The notes under the pieces are model-generated. The model saw only the letters and a list, made by a program, of their open reading frames with translations, ran no database searches and was not told the DNA's origin. DNA of 11,362 nucleotides from Rhodoferax sp. (lineage in GTDB: Bacteria; Pseudomonadota; Gammaproteobacteria; Burkholderiales; Burkholderiaceae_C), in contig JAIFMR010000188.1 in NCBI GenBank assembly GCA_020048255.1, forward strand, positions 1 to 11,362, in the 5' to 3' direction. Every line of letters starts with the position of its first letter. Positions within the stretch are counted from its first letter, which is position 1. Below are positions 1 through 6,235 of the stretch, piece by piece. Made by a program: the position numbers and the translations under genes.

Positions 1-624
1 ACCTTCGACCACGCCAATTTGCAGCCCCATCTGCTCGAGCACCGGCCCTTGCTCGACGTGGAGTTCGACAAAGCTGTCCACCCACGGCGAACCCACAGGG
101 GCATTGCCTTGGTATCCGATGCGCTGCAACTCGGCCTGCACCGACAGACCGTCGGCATCACGGGTGGCCAGAGCGTCTGACAAGGGCAAGCCACCCACAT
201 AAACCAGGCTGCCCATCATGTCAGGCTGAAAACGTGCGCCCTCTTCGTTGGTGAACACCGCCACGGCCAGAGGGCGACGGGTCTGCTGCTGTGCCTCGCT
301 CAGCGTGGCCACCACTTCCAGGCCAGCCAGTACACCATAGTTACCGTCGTACAAGCCACCGGTGCGCACCGTGTCAATGTGTGATCCCATCATTACTGGG
401 GGTAGGTCTTGCGCACCGGGATAAGTGCCAAAGATATTGCCAATCGCATCCACCACCACTTGCATACCTAACGCGTGCATGCGTGAGACGATCCAGTCAC
501 GTCCTGCACGGTCAGCGTCAGTCAAGGCCAGACGGTTGACACCCCCGCCGGGCAGCGCTCCAATCTGCCCGAGCGCCTGCAAGCTGCTCAACAGGCGCTG
601 CGCGTTGATGAGCAGAGCGGTCAT
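1..624 (-). CDS. M20-family Zn-dependent amidohydrolase / N-carbamoyl-amino-acid hydrolase (3' end cut by window)
   Basis: The first 208 residues of a metal-dependent amidohydrolase of the allantoate amidohydrolase / N-carbamoyl-L-amino-acid hydrolase / beta-ureidopropionase group are present; the family is usually about 400-420 residues. The di-metal motifs are clear: GSHIDTV with His82, GGLYDG with Asp93, TNEEGARF with Glu127/128, and ELHVEQGP with His189. Such cytoplasmic enzymes hydrolyse ureido or amide C-N bonds. The ATG at 624 overlaps the dpaL stop (ATGA, 624-621), so translation is probably coupled and the product likely acts in the same pathway. Next to a diaminopropionate ammonia-lyase, a reasonable inference is that it frees 2,3-diaminopropionate from an N-carbamoyl or N-acyl form; E. 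coli has a comparable ygeX-ygeY pairing. The family is sure; the substrate is not. Confidence 0.9.
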   Translation of the reverse strand, partial: MTALLINAQRLLSSLQALGQIGALPGGGVNRLALTDADRAGRDWIVSRMHALGMQVVVDAIGNIFGTYPGAQDLPPVMMGSHIDTVRTGGLYDGNYGVLAGLEVVATLSEAQQQTRRPLAVAVFTNEEGARFQPDMMGSLVYVGGLPLSDALATRDADGLSVQAELQRIGYQGNAPVGSPWVDSFVELHVEQGPVLEQMGLQIGVVEG

Positions 625-1853
625 GCCGCTGCTCCATCTGCAAGTACCTGGGCGGCGCTGCGGCCCACCAGTTGCTGGTACAGCGCGGGGTCGGTGTCAC
701 CTTCGCTGCCAAACAGCAAGACCCGGCTGTCTGGCCCCAGGCCCAGGGATGCGCGGGCACCTGGGTCTTGCGCGATGAGCAGGACAGCCGCCAAACCGGC
801 CACCGCGGACTCGCCAGCGACGATGACCGGGTCACCCCCCTGCGGATTGGCCAGAAAACGCATGACATCGACTGCTGCGGCATCGGGGATGGTGCAGAAG
901 GCGTTGGCACCGGTGGCCAGAATATCCCAGGCCAGCAGAGACACCTCGCCACAGGCCAGGCCAGCCATCAGGGTATTCAAGTCACCTTTGACCGCCACCA
1001 CAGCACCAGCACGCGCACTTTGCAGCAAGCAGTCGGCGCGCTCGGGCTCCACCACCACAAACACCGGGCGCTGCGCTGTGTTGCGCTCCCAAAAATAAGC
1101 ACATACCGCCGCCGCAAACCCACCCACACCTGCTTGCACAAACACATGCGTGGGCCACTGGGGCAAAGCGCTGACAGCTTCGTGCACCATCAGTTGGTAG
1201 CCTTGCATCACGTCACGCGGAATGTCCATGTAGCCGGGGTAAGAGGTGTCGGAGATCACAAACCAGCCGTTGGCTTTGGCATCGCGGTCAGCCTGCTGCA
1301 CCGAGTCGTCGTAATTACCCGCCGTGCGCAGCACCTGGGCGCCATAGTGGGCTATTGCCGCCCTGCGCCCTTCACTCACGGTGGCGTGTATGTAGATCAC
1401 GCATCGACAGCCCAGCATCTGCGCACCCCAGGCCACCGAGCGGCCATGGTTGCCGTCGGTGGCGCAGGTCACGGTGATGTCAGCGCAGGCCAGACGCAGC
1501 GCCGGGTCGCTTTGCAGCTCGGCGTGGCTCACGCTGCGGCCCAGGCGCTGGCCCAGTTCACGGCACAGCAAACGCGCTACAGCATAGGCACCACCCAGTG
1601 CCTTGAAGCTGCCCAAACCAAAGCGCGAGCCTTCGTCCTTGTAGTGAATGCTGGCCAGGCCCGCGCCCTGTGCCAGATGGGGCAAGGCACACAAGGGCGT
1701 CACCGCATAACCGGGCCAGGCGGTGATGACGGCCTGTGCTTGAGCCAGTGCGGGCGAACTTAGCAGTCCACTGCGGTGTTCGCCGTAAGGCTCATCGGGC
1801 TGAAAGCCGGCGTTGGGCAACAGGGTGAAGGGATGGGGAGCGAGTGGTGTCAT
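621..1853 (-). CDS. dpaL: Diaminopropionate ammonia-lyase (PLP enzyme)
   Basis: A fold-type II PLP enzyme, 410 residues from the ATG at 1853 (E. coli YgeX is about 398). It converts 2,3-diaminopropionate to pyruvate and two ammonia in the cytoplasm. The PLP lysine lies in GSFKALGGAY (Lys84). ATDGNHG carries Asp133 and SDTSYPGY carries Asp202; from memory these correspond to E. coli Lys77, Asp120 and Asp189. The glycine-rich phosphate loop is VQAGVGGFAAAV, and the C-terminal SEGDTDPALY is typical of the family. A TTG at 1871, overlapping the upstream gene's stop as TTGA, would add six residues. Neither start has a strong Shine-Dalgarno sequence; I chose the ATG. It sits between an RpiR-type regulator and a Zn amidohydrolase, all leftward and near-overlapping, so this is one operon for catabolism of a diaminopropionate-yielding compound. 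Confidence 0.92.
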   Translation of the reverse strand: MTPLAPHPFTLLPNAGFQPDEPYGEHRSGLLSSPALAQAQAVITAWPGYAVTPLCALPHLAQGAGLASIHYKDEGSRFGLGSFKALGGAYAVARLLCRELGQRLGRSVSHAELQSDPALRLACADITVTCATDGNHGRSVAWGAQMLGCRCVIYIHATVSEGRRAAIAHYGAQVLRTAGNYDDSVQQADRDAKANGWFVISDTSYPGYMDIPRDVMQGYQLMVHEAVSALPQWPTHVFVQAGVGGFAAAVCAYFWERNTAQRPVFVVVEPERADCLLQSARAGAVVAVKGDLNTLMAGLACGEVSLLAWDILATGANAFCTIPDAAAVDVMRFLANPQGGDPVIVAGESAVAGLAAVLLIAQDPGARASLGLGPDSRVLLFGSEGDTDPALYQQLVGRSAAQVLADGAAA

Positions 1854-1867
1854 GGATTTACTTGATT

Positions 1868-2713
1868 TCAAAGAGCGTGTTCCAGATCGGCGAGTTGCGC
1901 ATGGACCTGTTCGATGGCAGCCATGCGAATGCGGGCCTTTTTGGGCAGATGGCCCAGTGTGGCGGTCGCCAGGTAATGGATCAGGCTAATGGCCCCAACA
2001 TAGGAGTCAAAAATGGCCTCTGTCTGTGGCAGGCAGATGAACACGGACTGCGCTCGCGCCGCCAGCGTTGATACGCGCGCATCGCTCACCAGTACCAACG
2101 CGGCACCAGCGTCACATGCAATCTCCACCACCTGGCTCAGGCGGCGCGTGCGGCGCCGAAAGTCCATGGCCAGCAACACGTCACCGCGTTGAATTTCGGC
2201 CAGCAGCTCGGCATCCTCACCCGACCCTTCGTTGAGCAAATACACTTCGGCGCGCAGCTGCGAAAGCAGGGCCTGAGCATAAAACGCGGCCATGTAGCCG
2301 TTGCGATAGCCCACCACCCAGACGCGACGGGCAACCGCCAGCAGCTTGGCGGCTTGCTGCACGCCGGGTTCGGTCACGCTGTCGGCCAGGCCGTGCAATT
2401 GCTGGACGCCTTGCGCAATGTGTTGTTGTAGCGGGCTGGCGCTGACGCCATGCTGCGCCATGCGGTCCAACGGCGAGGCTTGTGGCTTGCGCTGGTGCTG
2501 CCTGAAGGCCGAGAAGTCGGCAAAGCCCAAACGCCTGAAGAAGCGCGCTGTACTGGCTTTGGAGACGCCAGCCAGAGCGGCCAGCTCGGTGGCGCTGTAG
2601 ACCAGCAAGTCTTTTTCATGCGCCAGCACCACATCAGCCAATTTGCGATCGGCCGGGGACAGCAGCTCATATTGGGTCTGAATGCGTTCGCGCAAGGTAA
2701 CAAGTTGGGTCAT
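1868..2713 (-). CDS. RpiR/MurR-family transcriptional regulator (HTH_6 + SIS)
   Basis: The product has 281 residues, normal for the family. An N-terminal helix-turn-helix covers about residues 38-64 (SATELAALAGVSKASTARFFRRLGF). A C-terminal SIS domain covers about residues 110-250 (VWVVGYRNGYMAAFYAQALL, then GDVLLAMDF, then ALVLVSDA). SIS domains usually bind sugar phosphates, but RpiR-type regulators also control amino-acid and purine catabolism genes. I chose the ATG at 2713 because it follows an AGG-containing site and begins with the usual family N-terminus; ATGs at 2746 and 2764 have no good ribosome binding site. The gene is first in the dpaL operon and divergent from the amino-acid importer. 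It is therefore the obvious local regulator of both, perhaps through the GAAA-N6-TTTC repeats at 2774-2822. Whether it represses or activates, and its ligand, are unknown. Confidence 0.9.
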   Translation of the reverse strand: MTQLVTLRERIQTQYELLSPADRKLADVVLAHEKDLLVYSATELAALAGVSKASTARFFRRLGFADFSAFRQHQRKPQASPLDRMAQHGVSASPLQQHIAQGVQQLHGLADSVTEPGVQQAAKLLAVARRVWVVGYRNGYMAAFYAQALLSQLRAEVYLLNEGSGEDAELLAEIQRGDVLLAMDFRRRTRRLSQVVEIACDAGAALVLVSDARVSTLAARAQSVFICLPQTEAIFDSYVGAISLIHYLATATLGHLPKKARIRMAAIEQVHAQLADLEHAL

Positions 2714-2773
2714 GGCAGCCTGACCGGCAGGTTTTGGTGCCAGCATCCCCAAAACAGGGCACATGCACCAATT

Positions 2774-2822
2774 AGAAACAAACTTTTCATATATTCTTGA
2801 TTAAGAAACAAATATTTCATAT
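2774..2822. promoter_or_regulatory. Tandem GAAACAAA-N2-TTTCATAT repeats, candidate RpiR-family operator
   Basis: Two 19-bp direct repeats (2774-2792 and 2804-2822) match at 17 of 19 positions and start exactly 30 bp apart, about three helical turns. Each is itself a small palindrome, GAAA-N6-TTTC. A further inverted repeat, TTCTT-N4-AAGAA, lies between them at 2794-2807. The segment is strongly AT-rich against its surroundings. It lies just downstream of the predicted leftward sigma-54 start (about 2827), a classic repressor position for the rpiR-dpaL operon, and upstream of the rightward promoter. Assignment to the RpiR-type protein is inference from position and symmetry. Confidence 0.55.
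2790..2802 (-). promoter_or_regulatory. Possible IHF site
   Basis: On the minus strand the bases AATCAA-GAAT-ATA match the IHF consensus WATCAA-N4-TTR at all but one position, within an AT-rich tract. IHF often bends DNA between an enhancer and a sigma-54 promoter, and this site lies about 65-75 bp upstream of the rightward -24 element. The match is weak evidence alone, because AT-rich DNA yields such hits by chance. Confidence 0.25.
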
Positions 2823-2825
2823 TGT
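2797..2825 (+). promoter_or_regulatory. Possible sigma-70 promoter toward the importer
   Basis: TTGATT (2797-2802), a 17-bp spacer and TATTGT (2820-2825) form a modest -35/-10 pair. It lies inside the AT-rich repeat block, so a protein bound there would occlude it. It could give basal expression beside the stronger-looking sigma-54 promoter. Matches of this quality are common in AT-rich DNA. Confidence 0.25.
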
Positions 2826-2837
2826 CCAGCATCTGTT

Positions 2838-2853
2838 TGCAAGGGCAGTGCCA
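2838..2853 (-). promoter_or_regulatory. Sigma-54 (-24/-12) promoter for rpiR-dpaL-amidohydrolase
   Basis: The minus strand reads TGGCACTGCCCTTGCA, against the consensus TGGCACG-N4-TTGCW. GG and GC are separated by exactly 10 bp, and a pyrimidine precedes the site. The predicted transcription start is near 2827, giving a leader of about 114 nt that contains the GAAAC repeats. Sigma-54 promoters need an AAA+ enhancer-binding protein such as NtrC; none is encoded in the window. The call rests on motif match and position. Confidence 0.65.
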
Positions 2854-2864
2854 GGCTGATGGCG

Positions 2865-2880
2865 TGGCACACATCTTGCA
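2865..2880 (+). promoter_or_regulatory. Sigma-54 (-24/-12) promoter for the amino-acid ABC importer
   Basis: The plus strand reads TGGCACACATCTTGCA, differing from TGGCACG-N4-TTGCW only at the G of CACG, with GG and GC 10 bp apart. The predicted start is near 2891, 30 nt before the ATG at 2921, whose AGGA ribosome binding site begins at about 2910. Its -24 element lies 11 bp from that of the divergent leftward promoter, and together they form one large inverted repeat (2836-2882). Confidence 0.7.
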
Positions 2881-2920
2881 AAAAGGTTGCTGTGCCCACT
2901 TTTTTAAACAGGAAACATCC

Positions 2921-3645
2921 ATGAAACTCAAAGCTCTCTTCACCTTGGCTGGTTTGTGTGCCAGCGCCGTCCTGACTCTGACCACACCAGTTCATGCGGC
3001 AGATGACTCACTTTCATCGGTGTTGGCCAAGAAGTCAATTGCATTGGGTGTGGCCTCGGACTTCCCACCCTATGGTTACATGGGACCTGATTTCAAATTG
3101 ACACACCCAACCGCATTCCCTACCTGCAGACCAAAAAAATTGACCTGATCGTCTCCGCCTTGGGCAAGAACCCCGAGCGCGAGAAAGTGATTGACTTCAC
3201 CGTAGCCTACGCACCGTTCTTCCAGGCCGTGTTTGGCCCCAAGGCTTTGACGATCAAGAGCTTTGACGATTTGGCAGGCAAGAGCATTGCCGTGACACGC
3301 GGCACCATCCAGGACGACGTGCTACAAAAAGTGGCCCCGCCCACTTTAAAGATCCAGCGCTTTGAAGACGACGCCACCACCGTGGCCGCCTTCATCTCGC
3401 AACAGACCCAGCTGTTGGCCACCGGTGCCGCCGTGGCTGCCGCTGCTGTGCAGAAAAATCCGCAAGTTCAGGCCGAGTACAAGCTGCTGCTGAAAGACTC
3501 GCCCAACTTCATTGGTGTTCGCAAAGGTGAGACGGCCCTGCTGACCAAAGTGAACGAAATCCTGCGCGCAGCCAAGGCCGATGGGACGCTGGAGCAGTAC
3601 TCGCAAAAGTGGCTGGGTCGCGGCACCGGCGTGTTGCCTGACTAA
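2921..3645 (+). pseudogene. Broken family-3 amino-acid ABC transporter substrate-binding protein
   Basis: The N-terminal part (2921 to about 3097, 59 residues) has a Sec signal peptide with a VHA|AD cleavage site at about residue 26, then the mature start SIALGVASDFPPYGYMGPDFK. That frame soon ends at the TGA at 3146-3148. The rest of the protein resumes one frame back, recognisable from about 3097: NRIPYLQT, IDLIVSALGKNPEREKVIDFT, then an intact second lobe to the TAA at 3643-3645. Between DFK and NRIP, family members carry roughly 20-30 residues including a GxDIDxA-type stretch, and these are missing. The lesion is therefore a deletion with frameshift, not a single-base slip. A good AGGA ribosome binding site precedes the ATG. 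It heads an otherwise complete-looking importer operon. A true mutation or an assembly error would look alike here. Confidence 0.85.
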
Positions 3646-3702
3646 TTCCATTTCCCGATCAGTCCGACACCTCGCTGCTTCCCTCTGCCCACCTGATTGG
3701 CC

Positions 3703-4314
3703 ATGATTGAATTTGACTTTGCCGTGGTGTTGGCCCAGTGGCCGATGTTGTTGCGCGGTCTGGGCCTGACTGTGGTGCTCACGGTCATCTCTGCGGTCCT
3801 GGGCGCACTGCTGGGCACCGCCTGTGCCTGGGCTCGCCTGCATGGTCAGCCCGTTTTGCGACGGGTGGTGGGCGGCTATGTGGAGCTGGTGCGCAACACG
3901 CCCTTCATCATCCAGCTGTTTTTCATTTTCTTCGGGCTGCCATCCTTGGGCCTGCGCCTGTCGGTGGAAGTGGCTTGTGTGTTGGCCATGGTGCTGAACC
4001 TGGGGGCTTACGCCTGTGAGATCGTGCGCGCCGGTCTGCAAACCACGCCCCGGGGGCAACTCGAAGCCGCCATGAGTCTGGCACTTACCCCCTGGCAAAC
4101 CTTCTCGCGCGTGGTGCTTCCACCTGCCCTGGCGCGCATCTGGCCGGCCTTGGTGAGCCAGATCATCATCGTCATGCTGGGCTCGATCTCAAGCCGCACG
4201 TTTCGCAGCTTTGAGTCCTACATCATCGTGACCGTCGTCTACCTGCTGCTGGCCATAGCCCTGCGGCAGTTGCTGTACTGGGTGGGGCCGCGCTTCATCT
4301 TCGTCAGCCGCTAA
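3703..4314 (+). CDS. Polar amino-acid ABC transporter permease (HisM/GlnP type), apparent internal deletion
   Basis: An inner-membrane permease of 203 residues with the polar-amino-acid signature: an N-terminal TM helix (MLLRGLGLTVVLTVISAVLG), the ELVRNTPFIIQLFF stretch, and an EAA-type loop (EIVRAGLQTTPRGQLEAAMSLAL) that contacts the ATPase. After QIIIVMLGS (ending at residue 161) it jumps to ISSRTFRSFESY. Relatives have a loop and part of a helix there (a VSQI...EEL...ANF type segment). The partner permease in this window has 14 more residues over the same interval. The gap is in frame. The ATG at 3703 is chosen; a TTG at 3697 would add two residues. The gene lies 57 bp after the broken binding-protein gene and 13 bp before the second permease. 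The family is sure; function is doubtful if the gap is real. Confidence 0.85.
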   Translation: MIEFDFAVVLAQWPMLLRGLGLTVVLTVISAVLGALLGTACAWARLHGQPVLRRVVGGYVELVRNTPFIIQLFFIFFGLPSLGLRLSVEVACVLAMVLNLGAYACEIVRAGLQTTPRGQLEAAMSLALTPWQTFSRVVLPPALARIWPALVSQIIIVMLGSISSRTFRSFESYIIVTVVYLLLAIALRQLLYWVGPRFIFVSR

Positions 4315-4327
4315 GCTGTACCGCGCC

Positions 4328-4972
4328 ATGGTTCAATTTTCACTCTGGGACATCTTTACCTTTTTGCTGGGTGCGCTGCGCTGGACAGTGGCTCTGTCCT
4401 TGATCGCCTTCATTGGGGGCGGCCTGGTGGGCCTGGGCCTGCTGATGCTGCGTTTTACCAAAGTGCGCGGCGCCGCCTCGGCGGTGGCCTGGTATGTGCA
4501 GATTTTTCAGGGCACACCGCTGCTGATGCAACTCTTTTTGGTGTACTTTGGGCTGGCCCTGCTGGGCATGGACACCTCGCCGCTGGTGTCGGCAGCGATT
4601 TGTCTCACGTTGTACGCCAGTGCCTACCTGACCGAGATCTGGCGCGGCTGTGTCAACGCCATTCCCAAAGGGCAGTGGGAAGCCTCCACCAGTCTGGCAC
4701 TCAATTTCACACAGCAAATGCGCTATGTCATCCTGCCGCAGGCGCTGCGCGTAGCCATTGCGCCCACGGTGGGCTTTCTGGTGCAGATCATCAAAGGCAC
4801 GGCGCTGGCCTCGGTCATTGGTTTTGTCGAGCTGACCAAAGCCGGGCAAATGATCTCCAACGCCACTTACCAACCCTTTTTGGCCTACACCTTTGTGGGC
4901 CTTTTGTACTTTGCCCTGTGTTACCCGCTGTCGTGGTGGAGCCAGCGGCTGGAAACCCGACGCCTGGCCTGA
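4328..4972 (+). CDS. Polar amino-acid ABC transporter permease, second subunit
   Basis: An inner-membrane permease of 214 residues, typical length. Features in order are an N-terminal TM helix (LRWTVALSLIAFIGGGLVGLG), the FQGTPLLMQLFLVYFG motif, the EAA loop TEIWRGCVNAIPKGQWEASTSLAL, and a complete segment QIIKGTALASVIGFVELTKAG before the last helix. It forms a heterodimeric channel with the upstream permease (13 bp away) and is followed after 3 bp by the ATPase gene, so all are co-transcribed. No defect is visible. The substrate class is polar amino acids or close relatives; given the divergent dpaL operon, a diaminopropionate derivative is a reasonable guess. Confidence 0.93.
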   Translation: MVQFSLWDIFTFLLGALRWTVALSLIAFIGGGLVGLGLLMLRFTKVRGAASAVAWYVQIFQGTPLLMQLFLVYFGLALLGMDTSPLVSAAICLTLYASAYLTEIWRGCVNAIPKGQWEASTSLALNFTQQMRYVILPQALRVAIAPTVGFLVQIIKGTALASVIGFVELTKAGQMISNATYQPFLAYTFVGLLYFALCYPLSWWSQRLETRRLA

Positions 4973-4975
4973 CAT

Positions 4976-5734
4976 ATGAACCACTCCCCTGCCCTCTCTT
5001 TTGCGTTGGTTGACATCTGCGGGCTACACAAAAGTTTTGGTTCTACCGAAGTGCTCAAGGGCATCGACCTGCAGGTGCAGCGCAAGGAAGTGGTCTGCAT
5101 CATTGGCAAGAGCGGCTCGGGCAAGAGCACACTGTTGCGCTGTATCAACGGCCTGGAAACCTTTGAGCGCGGTAGCCTGGCCGTGGATGGCCAGCCATTG
5201 CAACACGGTGACGCCAACGCCATGCGCGAACTGCGCCAGCAAGTGGGTATGATTTTTCAAAGCTTCAACCTGTTTCCGCACCTCAGTGCCGGGCGCAATG
5301 TGATGTTGGCTCCGACCTTGGTCAAGGACATTCCCAAGGAAGACGCCAAGGTCCGCGCCCAAGCGCTGCTGGAGCGCGTGGGTCTGGGCAGTCTGTTTGA
5401 CCGTATGCCCGATCAGCTATCGGGCGGGCAGCAGCAGCGTGTGGCGATTGCACGGGCGCTGGCCATGGCACCGAGCGTGCTGCTGTGCGACGAAATCACC
5501 TCGGCACTGGACCCCGAACTGGTGGGCGAAGTTCTGCAGGTGGTGGAGATGCTAGCCGACGAGGGCATGACGCTGATTCTGGTCACCCATGAGATGGGTT
5601 TTGCCCGCAAAGTGAGCGACCGCGTGGTGTTCATGCACCAGGGGCTGATCCACGAGTCGGGCACGCCCGACGACATCTTCAACCGACCACAAACCCCAGA
5701 GCTGAAACAGTTTTTGTCAGCCTTGCGCGACTGA
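4976..5734 (+). CDS. Polar amino-acid ABC transporter ATP-binding protein
   Basis: A full-length ATPase of 252 residues that drives the two permeases from the cytoplasmic side. It has Walker A GKSGSGKST (about residues 44-52), Q-loop FQSFNLFPHL, signature LSGGQQQR, Walker B VLLCDE with the catalytic glutamate, D-loop SALD and H-loop VTHEM. DEIT in place of DEPT is, from memory, common in this subfamily. All catalytic residues are present, in contrast to the damaged binding protein and first permease upstream. The ATG at 4976 follows the second permease's stop by 3 bp, implying translational coupling. It is the last gene of the operon. No terminator is visible before the convergent deaminase gene. 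Confidence 0.95.
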   Translation: MNHSPALSFALVDICGLHKSFGSTEVLKGIDLQVQRKEVVCIIGKSGSGKSTLLRCINGLETFERGSLAVDGQPLQHGDANAMRELRQQVGMIFQSFNLFPHLSAGRNVMLAPTLVKDIPKEDAKVRAQALLERVGLGSLFDRMPDQLSGGQQQRVAIARALAMAPSVLLCDEITSALDPELVGEVLQVVEMLADEGMTLILVTHEMGFARKVSDRVVFMHQGLIHESGTPDDIFNRPQTPELKQFLSALRD

Positions 5735-5745
5735 TTCCGTGTGCT

Positions 5746-6222
5746 TCAGGGTGCTTTCCAAAAGCCCTCGTGCAGCGCCGCAATCTCAGCTTCAACTGCG
5801 GCCACGGGCCCGATGACTTCAATGGTTTTTTGACCCGCTGCAAACACGCTGCGGCAGGGCAGGTCCATGGTGGGATTTTCAGCATGGCTGCCGGTGAGTT
5901 GCAACAAGCGCCGTTCGGTCATGCCGTACACCAGACGCCCAATGTTCGCCCAGTATTGCGTGCCGGCACACATGGCGCAGGGTTCGACCGTGGTCACCAG
6001 GGCGCATTGCCACAGGTAGTCCGGTGCGAAGTTGGTGAAAGCGACGCGGGCCAAAGTGGCCTCGGCGTGGTTGACACTGTCCACATTGCCCTGCTCGGCC
6101 AGCACGGTCTCCTGGTCAGGTGCCACCAAAATCGCCCCAAAGGGATGGCGCCCCAGCACCGTGGCGCGCTGCGCCACCGCGTTGGCCCGACGCAAATGGC
6201 GCACAACCTGCTCGGGCGTCAT
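5746..6222 (-). CDS. Zinc-dependent nucleoside/base deaminase (CDA fold)
   Basis: The product has 158 residues from the ATG at 6222, the usual size for guanine-deaminase-like and related small deaminases. The zinc site is explicit: HAE (His52, proton-donor Glu54) and PCAMC (Cys82, Cys85), with PFGAILV in the substrate pocket region. These cytoplasmic enzymes hydrolyse an exocyclic amino group of a purine, pyrimidine or related heterocycle to a keto group plus ammonia. TadA is excluded as a likely role because the gene sits last in an ABC-transporter operon, 13 bp after the permease stop, with GAGGG overlapping that stop as the ribosome binding site. It therefore probably deaminates the transported compound. 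An upstream ATG at 6303 would run deep into the permease gene and is rejected. The exact substrate is unknown. Confidence 0.87.
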   Translation of the reverse strand: MTPEQVVRHLRRANAVAQRATVLGRHPFGAILVAPDQETVLAEQGNVDSVNHAEATLARVAFTNFAPDYLWQCALVTTVEPCAMCAGTQYWANIGRLVYGMTERRLLQLTGSHAENPTMDLPCRSVFAAGQKTIEVIGPVAAVEAEIAALHEGFWKAP

Positions 6223-6235
6223 GGCCTGTGCGCCC

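Noticed and set aside
672..1763. Long plus-strand open frame (363 codons) opposite dpaL
   Set aside because: It is antisense to a clear PLP enzyme, has low-complexity His/Gln-rich sequence and no recognisable domain; it is a shadow of high-GC coding sequence.
2714..2764. Longer start for the RpiR-type regulator (ATG at 2764, 17 extra residues)
   Set aside because: There is no ribosome binding site before it, the extra residues do not look like the family, and the ATG at 2713 gives the usual length.
2764..2770. TGCACCA as an NtrC enhancer site for the sigma-54 promoters
   Set aside because: Only one half-site is present, with no matching GGTGCA at the usual spacing. It is too weak to annotate.
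3133..3139. A7 run in the binding-protein gene as a slippage site or homopolymer error that would restore the frame
   Set aside because: One extra A would join the frames, but family residues NRIPYLQT are already in the downstream frame before the run, and about 20-30 expected residues are missing further upstream. The lesion lies near 3097.
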